Positions 15,225 through 23,139 of a stretch of 27,143 nt of DNA are shown here, one piece after another. A model generated the notes under the pieces. That model did no database searches and had not been told where the DNA came from. It worked only from the letters and a program-made list of their open reading frames with translations. The position numbers were made by a program, and so were the translations under genes. Position 1 is the stretch's first letter. The number at the start of each line of letters is the position of its first letter. The DNA is taken from assembly GCA_934183325.1 (NCBI GenBank), contig CAKPSH010000018.1, positions 1 through 27,143 of the forward strand, given 5' to 3'. The DNA comes from an uncultured Clostridia bacterium. Lineage in GTDB: Bacteria > Bacillota > Clostridia > TANB77 > CAG-508.

Positions 15225-15270
15225 AAGGTAGCACAAAAGTGAAAGCTTTTGTGCTACCTTGCTTTTTTTT
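15225..15270 (+). terminator. Strong terminator of cassette C
   Basis: AAGGTAGCACAAAAG (15225-15239) pairs perfectly over 15 bp with CTTTTGTGCTACCTT (15246-15260), followed by GC and eight T. Its tail overlaps the -35 box of the tsaE promoter. Confidence 0.93.
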
Positions 15271-15287
15271 ATTTATTATTGTATAAT
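15259..15287 (+). promoter_or_regulatory. Candidate sigma-A promoter of tsaE-tsaB-rimI
   Basis: TATAAT at 15282-15287 is preceded by TTGCTT at 15259-15264 with 17 bases between. The -35 box sits in the last stem bases and T-run of the cassette C terminator, so the two elements share DNA. Confidence 0.6.
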
Positions 15288-15310
15288 ACTGTCGATTTGA
15301 GGTGATTTTT

Positions 15311-15736
15311 TTGTATACATATTTATCAAAAAATGCAGAGGATACTTTAACCTTTGCTAAAAACTTTGCTAAAGATTTGAAAAAAGGTGATGTTATTGTT
15401 TTAGTTGGAGATTTAGGTTCTGGTAAAACTAAATTTACAGAGGGTGTTCTTTCTTTCTTTGGAATTGAAAATGAAATTTCTAGTCCAACTTTTACAATAG
15501 TAAATGAATATAATACTCCATCTGTTGATATTTATCATTTTGATGTTTATAGATTAAATAATTCTTATGACTTCTATAATATTGGCGGAGATGAATACTT
15601 CAATAAAGGAATATGTATTATTGAATGGGGCGAAATAATAGAAGATGCATTGCCTGAGAAATATACAAAAATCACCTTTGAAAGAGATTTGGAAAATGAA
15701 AACTATAGAACTTTGATAATAGACGAAATCAAATAA
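15311..15736 (+). CDS. tsaE: tRNA t6A37 biosynthesis ATPase TsaE
   Basis: A P-loop ATPase that supports the TsaB-TsaD complex in placing threonylcarbamoyl on A37 of tRNAs reading ANN codons. Walker A is GDLGSGKT at residues 33-40 of the 141-residue product. The family segments SSPTFTIVNEY, YHFDVYRL and a late IIEWGE motif are present. The best start is TTG 15311, because GAGGTG (15299-15304) is 6 bases upstream; the in-frame GTG at 15302 overlaps that ribosome site. It leads the tsaE-tsaB-rimI unit. Confidence 0.95.
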   Translation: MYTYLSKNAEDTLTFAKNFAKDLKKGDVIVLVGDLGSGKTKFTEGVLSFFGIENEISSPTFTIVNEYNTPSVDIYHFDVYRLNNSYDFYNIGGDEYFNKGICIIEWGEIIEDALPEKYTKITFERDLENENYRTLIIDEIK

Positions 15737-15784
15737 ACTTTGTATTACACAAATTTTATTGTTTGTTTTGAAAGGATATATAAA

Positions 15785-16459
15785 ATGAAAATTTTAGCTA
15801 TTGATACAGCAACAGAAGTATGCTCTGTTGCAATTTTAGAAGATAATAAAGTTATTTTAAACAAAACATTAGATGCAGTAAATACACATTCAGTTGCTCT
15901 GATGCCTCTTATTGATGAAATTTTTAAAGAATCTCATTTGTCATTACAAGATATAGATTTATTTGTATGTGATAAAGGTCCTGGTTCTTTTACTGGAATT
16001 CGTATAGGACTATCAACTGTAAAAGCTTTTTGTGATGTTTCTAATACATCTTGTGTTGGAATTACCTCATTAGAAGGTTTTGCATATAAAATAAATAATT
16101 TTGATGGTATAATTTGTTCAATTTTAAATGCAAATCATGGAAATGTTTATGCTGGTATTTTTGAAATTAATAATAATAAAATATCTAAACTTGATGATTA
16201 CTGTTTTGATACTTTAGAAAATATTATATCTAAAATTAATACTTATCAAAAAAATACTTTTTTTGTTGGAAATTGTGGAACTCTTTTTAAAGATATGATA
16301 CAATCTGGCTGTAAAAATGAATTTAAAATATGTTCTGATGAGCATATTTCTGCTACAGATATTGGTATAGCTGGATTTTATAAATTTAAAGATGGCTTAT
16401 ATGGGGACTCAGATTTTCTAACTCCATTATACTTAAAAAAATCTAGTGCAGAAAGTTAA
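15785..16459 (+). CDS. tsaB: tRNA t6A37 biosynthesis protein TsaB
   Basis: A 224-residue ASKHA-fold protein that dimerises with TsaD and scaffolds the t6A synthesis complex. The N terminus MKILAIDTATEVCSVAIL and the motif KGPGSFTGIRIGLSTVKAF are diagnostic. ATG 15785 is chosen for the GAAAGGA site just upstream; the reading frame is open further upstream but those residues are not family-like. It follows tsaE by 48 bases and precedes rimI by 8 bases. Confidence 0.96.
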   Translation: MKILAIDTATEVCSVAILEDNKVILNKTLDAVNTHSVALMPLIDEIFKESHLSLQDIDLFVCDKGPGSFTGIRIGLSTVKAFCDVSNTSCVGITSLEGFAYKINNFDGIICSILNANHGNVYAGIFEINNNKISKLDDYCFDTLENIISKINTYQKNTFFVGNCGTLFKDMIQSGCKNEFKICSDEHISATDIGIAGFYKFKDGLYGDSDFLTPLYLKKSSAES

Positions 16460-16467
16460 GGATTTTT

Positions 16468-16896
16468 ATGGAAATAAAAGAAATGACTTTACGAGATTTA
16501 GATGAAATCTCAAACAATTTAAATAATTTTGATGACTTTTGGACAGTTGGAATATTTAAGGAAGAATTAAATAACCCTAACTGTCATTATATTATTGCCA
16601 TTGATAATAATGAAATTGTTGGATTTGCTGGAATTTCTTGTGTTGTTGGTGAAGCAACTATAAATAATATTGCAGTAAGAAATGATAAAAGGAATTGCAA
16701 AATAGGTTCTCTACTTTTAGAAAATTTAATTACAATTTCTAAAGGTTTACACTCTTCTTTTTTAACTTTAGAAGTTAATGTAAATAACTCTCCTGCTATA
16801 AAATTATATAAGAAATTTGGGTTTAAAAATCTAGGAATTAGGAAAAATTATTATAATGGAGATACTAATGCTTATATTATGACTTTATATTTTTAA
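16468..16896 (+). CDS. rimI: Ribosomal-protein-alanine N-acetyltransferase RimI
   Basis: A 142-residue GNAT-fold acetyltransferase of the RimI type, which acetylates the N-terminal alanine of S18 in well-studied species. Recognisable segments are MTLRDLDEI at the N terminus, a FAGISCVVGEATINNIAVR strand-helix region, the acetyl-CoA loop (NDKRNCKIGSLLLENLI, where the usual RxxGxG loop reads NCKIGS), and LEVNVNNSPAIKLYKKFGF near residues 108-126. AAGGA precedes ATG 16468. Its place after tsaB is the classic order in Firmicutes. Confidence 0.92.
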   Translation: MEIKEMTLRDLDEISNNLNNFDDFWTVGIFKEELNNPNCHYIIAIDNNEIVGFAGISCVVGEATINNIAVRNDKRNCKIGSLLLENLITISKGLHSSFLTLEVNVNNSPAIKLYKKFGFKNLGIRKNYYNGDTNAYIMTLYF

Positions 16897-16930
16897 TTAA
16901 TACTTATGAAATAAAAGAAAGAAGGTACTT

Positions 16931-19327
16931 ATGATGAATAACAAATGTGAACTTAGCTACAAAGATTTAAAAACATATTGTAATACTTCTAGTTTTGATT
17001 TTAATACTACTGCTGAACTAGAAGATAATGACAAAGGAATTGGTCAAGATAAAGCTATTCGTGCTCTTGAATTTGGATTAAATGTTGATGTTAGAGGTAA
17101 TAATTTATACCTTGAAGGTCCAAGTGGTGTTGGAAAGACCATGTATACCAGAAGATATCTAGAAAAACTTTCTGCTAAAAAGAAAGTTCCTTCTGATTGG
17201 TGCTATATATATAATTTTGAAAATCCAAATGAACCAATTGCTGTTCCTCTTCCTGCTGGCCAAGGAAAAGAATTTAAAGAAACAATGGATAGTTTTATTA
17301 AAGATGTTAAAGCTGATATAGCAAAAACTTTTAGTAATGATGATTTTGAAAAAGAAAAAGCTTTAATTCGTCAAGAATTTGAAGAAAAAAGATCTTCTCT
17401 ATTAGAAAAATTAAATGATAAAGCAGCTCGATATAATTTTGTTGTAAAAACTGCTCAAAACGGTGTTTACATGATGCCTGTTTATGAAGGAAAAGCTCTT
17501 GAAGAAGATGAATTTAATCAATTAGATAGTTCATTAAAAGAAGAATATGAGAAAAACTCTTCTATTGTTCAAGATTATATTATGAGTGCTATTAGTGAAA
17601 TTAAGGCTATTGAAAAACAATCTGATAGAAAAGTTCAAGAATGGCAATCTAATGTATCACTTTTAACTGTTAATGTTCATATTAACTATGTTAAATCTAA
17701 ATTTAAAAGAAATAAAAAAATCAGTCAATTCCTTGATAGTATAAAAAAAGATATACTAAAGAATTTGCAATATTTTGTTACTCCTGAAGATGAAAATAAT
17801 AATAAACAGCAAAACCATCACCAACAATTAGAAGCTAATACTAAGCCTTGGTTAAATTATAGAGTTAATCTTTTTATTGATAATAGTAAACTTGAAGGTG
17901 CTCCTGTTATTATGGATTCAAATTATTCTTTCCAAAATATATTTGGAAAATTAGAATATGAAAATTTTATGGGAACATTTAAAACTGATTTTACCATGTT
18001 AAAACCTGGTTTATTGCATATAGCTAATGGTGGTTATATTATTTTCCAAGTTGAAGATTTATTAGCAAATCCTGCTTGTTATGAAAATTTAAAAAGAGTT
18101 TTAAGAGTACATGAAATTGGAATTGATAATTCACTTGAACAACGTAGTGCAATGGTTATGATTTCTTTAAAACCAGAACCTATTCCATTAAATTTAAAAG
18201 TTATACTTATTGGTAGTGAGCAAATATATCAAACTTTGCTTTCAGTTGACCCTAATTTTAAAAAATTATTTAAAATTAAGATTGAATTTGCTGATGATGC
18301 TCCTCGTACAGATGAAAATGCTCTACTTTTAGCAAGATTTATGCATTCATTCTGTGAAAGAGAACATTTACCACAATTAGATAAACCTGCTGTTGCTAGA
18401 ATGATTGAATATGCTTCCAAACTTGCTGATGATAAACGTAAACTTTCTACAAGATTTAATGATTTATCACAAATTATAAGTGAAGCTGGTACTTGGGCTA
18501 TAATGGCTCGTTCTAAAATAATTACAGAAAAATTTGTGAAAAAAGCTATTGATGAAAAAGCAGCTAGAGTACAAAAATATGATAATAGAATGTCTGAAAT
18601 GATTCATGATGATATGTTATTAATCGATACTGATGGATATAAAGTTGGACAAATAAATGGTTTAACAATTTTAACAACTGGTGATTATACTTTTGGAAAA
18701 CCTGCAAGAATTACTGCTAATACTTATACTGGTAAAGCTGGAATTATAAATATTGAAAGAGAAGTTGAATTATCTGGTTCTTCACATTCAAAAGGTGTTT
18801 TGATTTTAACAGGTTATATTGGAGAACAATTTGCTCAAGACTTTCCTCTTTCACTTACAGCTAGTATTTGTTTTGAACAATTATATAATGGTGTTGATGG
18901 TGACAGTGCTTCAAGTACAGAATTATATGCTTTACTTTCTAGCCTATCTAATGTACCAATTAATCAATCTATTGCAGTTACTGGTTCTGTAAATCAAAAA
19001 GGTGAAATTCAACCAATCGGTGGTGTTAATGAGAAAATAGAAGGCTTTTATCACGTTTGTAAAGAAAAAGGATTAAATGGCAACCATGGTGTTATCATTC
19101 CTATTCAAAACGTTGTTAATTTAAGTCTTAATGATGAAATTGTTGATGCAGTAAAAAGTAAGAAATTTCATATATATGCTGTTTCAACAATTGAAGAAGG
19201 AATTGAAATTTTAACAGGTGTTCCTGCTGGAAGAAGAGATGCTTTAGGTAATTTTCCTGCTGGAAGTATAAATTATTTAGCTTATGAGAAGTTAAAAAAA
19301 TATGCAAAATCTGTTATGAATAATTAA
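16931..19327 (+). CDS. Lon-like ATP-dependent protease (AAA_32 / LonB-type)
   Basis: A 798-residue cytosolic AAA+ protease. Walker A is GPSGVGKT at residues 63-70. A long helical insertion covers about 110-280, the ATPase core continues with GLLHIANGGYIIFQVEDLL (Walker B/sensor region), and the Lon peptidase domain occupies about 555-780. The catalytic dyad is Ser659 in DGDSAS and Lys702 in GGVNEKIEGF; the 43-residue spacing equals that of classical Lon (Ser679/Lys722 in E. coli). It lacks the Lon N-terminal substrate-binding domain and carries the AAA_32-type ATPase seen in Firmicutes LonB-like proteins. It follows rimI by 34 bases. Which substrates it degrades is unknown. Confidence 0.93.
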   Translation: MMNNKCELSYKDLKTYCNTSSFDFNTTAELEDNDKGIGQDKAIRALEFGLNVDVRGNNLYLEGPSGVGKTMYTRRYLEKLSAKKKVPSDWCYIYNFENPNEPIAVPLPAGQGKEFKETMDSFIKDVKADIAKTFSNDDFEKEKALIRQEFEEKRSSLLEKLNDKAARYNFVVKTAQNGVYMMPVYEGKALEEDEFNQLDSSLKEEYEKNSSIVQDYIMSAISEIKAIEKQSDRKVQEWQSNVSLLTVNVHINYVKSKFKRNKKISQFLDSIKKDILKNLQYFVTPEDENNNKQQNHHQQLEANTKPWLNYRVNLFIDNSKLEGAPVIMDSNYSFQNIFGKLEYENFMGTFKTDFTMLKPGLLHIANGGYIIFQVEDLLANPACYENLKRVLRVHEIGIDNSLEQRSAMVMISLKPEPIPLNLKVILIGSEQIYQTLLSVDPNFKKLFKIKIEFADDAPRTDENALLLARFMHSFCEREHLPQLDKPAVARMIEYASKLADDKRKLSTRFNDLSQIISEAGTWAIMARSKIITEKFVKKAIDEKAARVQKYDNRMSEMIHDDMLLIDTDGYKVGQINGLTILTTGDYTFGKPARITANTYTGKAGIINIEREVELSGSSHSKGVLILTGYIGEQFAQDFPLSLTASICFEQLYNGVDGDSASSTELYALLSSLSNVPINQSIAVTGSVNQKGEIQPIGGVNEKIEGFYHVCKEKGLNGNHGVIIPIQNVVNLSLNDEIVDAVKSKKFHIYAVSTIEEGIEILTGVPAGRRDALGNFPAGSINYLAYEKLKKYAKSVMNN

Positions 19328-19347
19328 TAAACAAGAATATAAAAAAT

Positions 19348-19386
19348 AAGCTATATTGGACAAAATCTAATATAGCTTTTGTTTTT
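19348..19386. terminator. Bidirectional terminator between the Lon-like gene and yunB
   Basis: AAGCTATATT (19348-19357) pairs with AATATAGCTT (19369-19378) and is followed by TTGTTTTT. On the minus strand the same stem is followed by TATTTTTTAT. It separates two convergent units. Confidence 0.85.
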
Positions 19387-20056
19387 ATTCTGAATTCATA
19401 TAAACATTAGGAACTCCTCCAACAATTATATTTTCGCTTAAAATTAACTCACTAGTTACTTGTGTTTCTTCAACTTTATATGGTGTTAATATTGCTAAAT
19501 CACAAGTTATATCTAACCATAGTCTATGTATGGTTTGATTAATTCCAGCATCATTAAATTCATTTCTTATTTTAGTTTGAATTGTTCCTGATAATGCTAT
19601 TTTTATAGGAATATTTGGTCCTACTCCTGAAATCATTTTTATTCCTGTTATACTTCCAAAAGGAATTTTTGATGTTACATTATTATTCTCATTTAAAGCT
19701 ATCTGAATATCATTTGTAATATCTGATATCATATTGTTTAATGGATTTGAATTAACCTGTAACATTTTAATATTTCCATTTTCATCTGTTTTTATTGTAA
19801 TCATATCACTATCTTGATATTTAAATATATTATTCGTTGTAATCTTGTTAATTTCAATTGTGGCCATAGATTTTGCCTTATCCTTGCATACATTAACAAA
19901 TATAGGATCTATTGCACTTAGAATATTAAACATTACTAATATTGCTATTCCAATTATTACTAATGTTTTTGCAATTTTTTTTCCACTATTTTTTCCTCTT
20001 TTCCCATAATAAAAATTAGGAATTTTTATTCGTGGTCTTGAATAAATCATATCCAT
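19385..20056 (-). CDS. yunB: Sporulation protein YunB
   Basis: A 223-residue protein of the YunB family. In Bacillus subtilis YunB is made under sigma-E and is needed for normal spore formation. A basic N-terminal segment (about 1-28) is followed by one membrane helix (about 30-48, KTLVIIGIAILVMFNIL). The rest is an extracytoplasmic domain with ATIEINKIT, the IPFGSITG segment and SGVGPNIPIKIALSGTI. ATG at 20056 is preferred: it overlaps the sipL stop as TAATG, implying translational coupling. The longer reading frame to 20080 would need a TTG start with no ribosome site. Confidence 0.9.
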   Translation of the reverse strand: MDMIYSRPRIKIPNFYYGKRGKNSGKKIAKTLVIIGIAILVMFNILSAIDPIFVNVCKDKAKSMATIEINKITTNNIFKYQDSDMITIKTDENGNIKMLQVNSNPLNNMISDITNDIQIALNENNNVTSKIPFGSITGIKMISGVGPNIPIKIALSGTIQTKIRNEFNDAGINQTIHRLWLDITCDLAILTPYKVEETQVTSELILSENIIVGGVPNVYMNSE

Positions 20057-21606
20057 TATTCTGTAGCTTTCACTGTACAAACATATTTAGGAATAAACAA
20101 TTGCATTCCAATATCAATCTTGTCAGGATCTGCAATTTCATTTAATTTTACAATATCATCTACTGTACTTTTAAATTTTTTAGCAATTTTCCATAAAGTA
20201 TCTCCTTGTTTTACAAAATATATTGTCATACTATAAGGATTACTTTTCTTTTTTTCTTCACATTCTGTTACTTCTTGAATTATATTTAAGTCCAATTGAT
20301 TATATTTGTTTACTTCAAAATTTAAGTTTATATTTAAAGATACCTCTGAATCTTCTATTACACAATCTTGCATTATTATATCTATATTTGTCTCTATCTT
20401 ACTGTTTTCAGTTATATCTTCAAACTCCATATTAAATAAAAGGGGAATATTTTTAATTATAGATTCTACTGTTGTTCCATTATTTGCAGATATCATAAAT
20501 TCCACTTTCATTTCTCCATCAAATATAATTTTTCCATTTGATATTTTAGTATTATTAATTACAGGTATTACCTTTACATCATATACTTTTTCTCCTGCTA
20601 GCTCTGGTATCTGCACCTTTTCTCTTATCTCACATATATCGTTTTTTGTTTTCTTACCTATCATAGTCATTATATTTTTTGTATTATATTCCAATTCTCT
20701 ACTAGGACTATATAAATCCTCTATCATATTTATTTCTTCTTCTTTAAAAGCATTACAACATATTTCTAATTCTATTTCTACATACACTGAATGCTCTTCT
20801 TCGGAATTTGGTTTTATTATAATATTTCTAATAACATATCTAGTCTCACATATATCTTCCTCTGATATATTGTTCATTTCTATAAATCCCATTACTGGTA
20901 TCTTTTCTTCAATATTTCTTATCCTATTATCTTCTGTTAAATACATCAGTTTTACATTTGCATCAGCCTTAGCCAGAATCTTATTATAGCTTACCTTTGT
21001 ATCTTTATTTTTAATGCTTAAATCAACTCGTAATATTTCTGCCAAATTATCTCCTGAGTCAATTTTAATAGTCTCCTTAGCATAAGTTTTAATTGAATTA
21101 CTTCCTACTATTGAATTTATTTTTATTACTCTGTCAATCTTTTGTATATCTGTTATATTCTTTATATCTGTTATTATATTTATTTCTTCATTTTGGTATA
21201 AAGCAATGTCTGCTTCTAATTCTACTATTAAACTTACTTTTCTTCCATTTAATATTTTGCACTCTATTGACTTTATTTTAACATTTTCTTTTACATCCAT
21301 TTGAGATAAGGCTTCATTATTTTCAAATACTTGTTTAAAATCAATATTTGTATTTAATCCTCTTATATTATCCTTCTCACTATCAGCCAGATAAATAATA
21401 TATATATTTACATTACCTTCTAGTCGTACTTTTCCGTCTTGAGCTTCTCTTTTATATATACACACATTTCCATTTTCACTTATTTCTTTTAATATATCTG
21501 GTTTTACATCTGGAATTATAATATCCTCCTCTAATATAAAACTTTCTTTTTTCTTCGAAACTATTCTATTTACATTTATGTTTTTGTTTGATGTTTCCAC
21601 TTTCAT
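20056..21606 (-). CDS. sipL: SPOCS/LysM protein SipL, spore coat assembly partner of SpoIVA
   Basis: A 516-residue protein with repeated SPOCS (DUF3794) domains over most of its length and one C-terminal LysM domain (last ~50 residues, IYFVKQGDTLWKIAKKF through IGMQLFIPKYV). In Clostridioides difficile, SipL binds SpoIVA through its LysM domain and drives coat encasement of the forespore. The N-terminal SFILEEDIIIPDVKPDILKEI is the SPOCS signature. ATG 21606 is favoured because AAAGGA is 9 bases upstream; the ATG at 21615 directly abuts that site. It sits between veg and yunB in the common clostridial order yabG-veg-sipL. Confidence 0.94.
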   Translation of the reverse strand: MKVETSNKNINVNRIVSKKKESFILEEDIIIPDVKPDILKEISENGNVCIYKREAQDGKVRLEGNVNIYIIYLADSEKDNIRGLNTNIDFKQVFENNEALSQMDVKENVKIKSIECKILNGRKVSLIVELEADIALYQNEEINIITDIKNITDIQKIDRVIKINSIVGSNSIKTYAKETIKIDSGDNLAEILRVDLSIKNKDTKVSYNKILAKADANVKLMYLTEDNRIRNIEEKIPVMGFIEMNNISEEDICETRYVIRNIIIKPNSEEEHSVYVEIELEICCNAFKEEEINMIEDLYSPSRELEYNTKNIMTMIGKKTKNDICEIREKVQIPELAGEKVYDVKVIPVINNTKISNGKIIFDGEMKVEFMISANNGTTVESIIKNIPLLFNMEFEDITENSKIETNIDIIMQDCVIEDSEVSLNINLNFEVNKYNQLDLNIIQEVTECEEKKKSNPYSMTIYFVKQGDTLWKIAKKFKSTVDDIVKLNEIADPDKIDIGMQLFIPKYVCTVKATE

Positions 21607-21668
21607 ACCATTCATTCCTTTCTTAATCTTATTTTAATAACTTAAAATAAACCTCAATCTTTTTATTA

Positions 21669-21697
21669 TATATATGGCAAATGGTACAAAAAAATTC
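21669..21697 (-). promoter_or_regulatory. Candidate sigma-E promoter of sipL-yunB
   Basis: On the minus strand a GAATTTT element (complement of 21691-21697) is followed after 14 bases by CATATATA (complement of 21669-21676). This resembles the mother-cell sigma-E pattern of an ATATT-like -35 and CATA-like -10. It overlaps the veg terminator. The AT-rich background makes chance matches easy. Confidence 0.33.
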
Positions 21698-21718
21698 CTA
21701 GTTTTTACTAGGAATTTT
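21688..21718 (-). terminator. Terminator of veg, overlapping its stop codon
   Basis: AAAATTCCTAGT (21691-21702) pairs perfectly with ACTAGGAATTTT (21707-21718) around a TTTT loop (AAAA in RNA), and on the minus strand is followed by TTTTTTTG. The veg stop codon lies at the stem base. Confidence 0.88.
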
Positions 21719-22019
21719 ATAAAGTTACTGCTTTCTTATTTTTCTTTTCATCAAAAACTGGTATTTCTAAAGGAGAATAATCTGTTCCATTAAATACTGA
21801 AACTTCCACACTTTTTGTTAGTACATCTGTGAAATTATATGAAGTGTTTCCTTCCTCCTCATCACATTTAACAACAAATAAATTAGAATATACATTTTGA
21901 ACTGTTCCTACTTTCTCGTACATTCTACTTCTTCCTAAAGTACCCTTAATTAGTATCTTTTGTCCAATTTGTGCTTTGATATCTGTCTTTAAATTATCGA
22001 TGTCGCTTTTACAAAACAT
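21717..22019 (-). CDS. veg: Veg family protein
   Basis: A 100-residue protein of the Veg (DUF1021) family, a small SH3-like basic protein linked in Bacillus subtilis to biofilm gene control. The core IDNLKTDIKAQIGQKILIK, GRSRMYEKVGTV, NLFVVKCDEEEG and SYNFTDVLTKSVEV follow the family pattern closely. The C terminus is a little longer than the Bacillus protein of about 86 residues. It has an AGGTGA site before ATG 22019, its own sigma-A promoter and its own terminator, so it is a constitutive unit inside a sporulation gene cluster. Confidence 0.94.
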   Translation of the reverse strand: MFCKSDIDNLKTDIKAQIGQKILIKGTLGRSRMYEKVGTVQNVYSNLFVVKCDEEEGNTSYNFTDVLTKSVEVSVFNGTDYSPLEIPVFDEKKNKKAVTL

Positions 22020-22050
22020 ATAATCACCTACTTCTCACATACTAGATGGA

Positions 22051-22079
22051 ATTTTATCATTTTTATCCTAAAATGTCAA
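22051..22079 (-). promoter_or_regulatory. Strong sigma-A promoter of veg
   Basis: On the minus strand TTGACA (complement of 22074-22079) is followed after exactly 17 bases by TAAAAT (complement of 22051-22056). veg is known in Bacillus subtilis for an exceptionally strong vegetative promoter. Confidence 0.82.
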
Positions 22080-22192
22080 AATTTGGAGATTATGTCGATT
22101 TTGTCCTTTTCTTACTCTACCAATGCTTTTATGTTTTTACTTTTTGTTTTTTACTTTTATATTACTTTTTTGTAACATTTCTGTAATAATTG

Positions 22193-22999
22193 TTAAAAAG
22201 TGTATTTTTTCTTCTTTCCTCTTGTTGTTCTTCCTCCTATTCTTTTGTTATTGTCATTTAATAAATTTGACATTTCGCTCATTGTTATGCTTTTTTCTTC
22301 TGGTGTAATAGCCACTTTTTCTGCTATAATTAGTGGATCCATAAAATCTATTAGTACTCTTGCTGGTGATGATGCAAAATTTGCCCCTGATTCCATAATT
22401 GCCTCAAAAAAACTTTGACAAGCTCCTGCAAAAATTACTAAATCTTTTCCTTGTGATGCCATTCTTGCTTCTCTTACAGTATTTATAAAGTATCTAGAGT
22501 TTCTATAATTATATATATCTGTATATCCGGTTCCGTTTTTTATCATTCCGTCATGACCTGTTATTATTAATATATCTGGATTATATTTTCTAATTAATGA
22601 GCCCACCATTATAGGTTGCCTACTTTCTGGAATATTTTTTACAACTGCATTCAAGCCTATTTTTTTATAATATTTGGCTGACTTTTCAGCATATCTTCTA
22701 TCTCCATCTAAGTGTAAAATTTTTCCACACAATATATTTATATATCTCTCTAAAAAGATTCTACTTTCTTTTACTTGATTATCAATTTTTTTATCTATGT
22801 CTTCTAATTCATTTTTAACTTCCACTTTATCTTTTATATTTAAATCTTCTACTGGTGCATCTGCTTTTATCCTTACTGTAATTCCTTTTAAATTTGCTAT
22901 CTTTCCTTTGCTTGTATTATTTATTTCTTCTATTGAAAACAATATATCATTTTTATAGGATTTTCTAGTGACTATACAACCTTTCTTTATTTTGTACAT
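22193..22999 (-). CDS. yabG: Sporulation-specific protease YabG
   Basis: A 268-residue cysteine protease of the YabG family, which trims spore coat proteins and, in Clostridioides difficile, processes the cortex hydrolase precursor and pseudoproteases needed for germination. An N-terminal SH3-like part (KIKKGCIVTRKSYKNDILF) precedes the peptidase domain, with ILHLDGDRRY (94-103), IITGHDG (His149) and IFAGACQSFFEA (Cys194); His149 and Cys194 are the likely catalytic pair. AGGAGG lies 11 bases before ATG 22999. It heads the yabG-veg-sipL arrangement. The C-terminal Lys/Arg tail (RTTRGKKKK) is highly basic. Confidence 0.94.
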   Translation of the reverse strand: MYKIKKGCIVTRKSYKNDILFSIEEINNTSKGKIANLKGITVRIKADAPVEDLNIKDKVEVKNELEDIDKKIDNQVKESRIFLERYINILCGKILHLDGDRRYAEKSAKYYKKIGLNAVVKNIPESRQPIMVGSLIRKYNPDILIITGHDGMIKNGTGYTDIYNYRNSRYFINTVREARMASQGKDLVIFAGACQSFFEAIMESGANFASSPARVLIDFMDPLIIAEKVAITPEEKSITMSEMSNLLNDNNKRIGGRTTRGKKKKYTF

Positions 23000-23020
23000 A
23001 TTTGTAATAGCCTCCTATAC

Positions 23021-23029
23021 TATCTTATG
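23021..23029 (-). promoter_or_regulatory. Candidate sigma-K/E -10 element of yabG
   Basis: On the minus strand CATAAGATA (complement of 23021-23029) matches the CATA-nnn-TA form of mother-cell -10 boxes. yabG is sigma-K dependent in Bacillus. A convincing -35 is not visible, and the start site would fall very close to the ribosome site. Confidence 0.28.
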
Positions 23030-23070
23030 CAAACTTATTTTACTTTGACAATTCTTTATCTATAAATGAA

Positions 23071-23117
23071 GCAGTGGTATTTACAGATTTTTATCCATAA
23101 ATACCACTGCCTTTTTT
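23071..23117. terminator. 13-bp hairpin after the beta-CASP nuclease gene, U-tract on the plus strand
   Basis: GCAGTGGTATTTA (23071-23083) and TAAATACCACTGC (23098-23110) are perfect complements with a 14-base loop. The T-run (23112-23117) follows on the plus strand; on the minus strand, where the nearest gene lies, the stem is followed only by TTCATTTATAG. It probably terminates the minus-strand unit weakly and plus-strand transcripts strongly. Confidence 0.75.
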
Positions 23118-23139
23118 AGTATCGTAACACTATATACTT

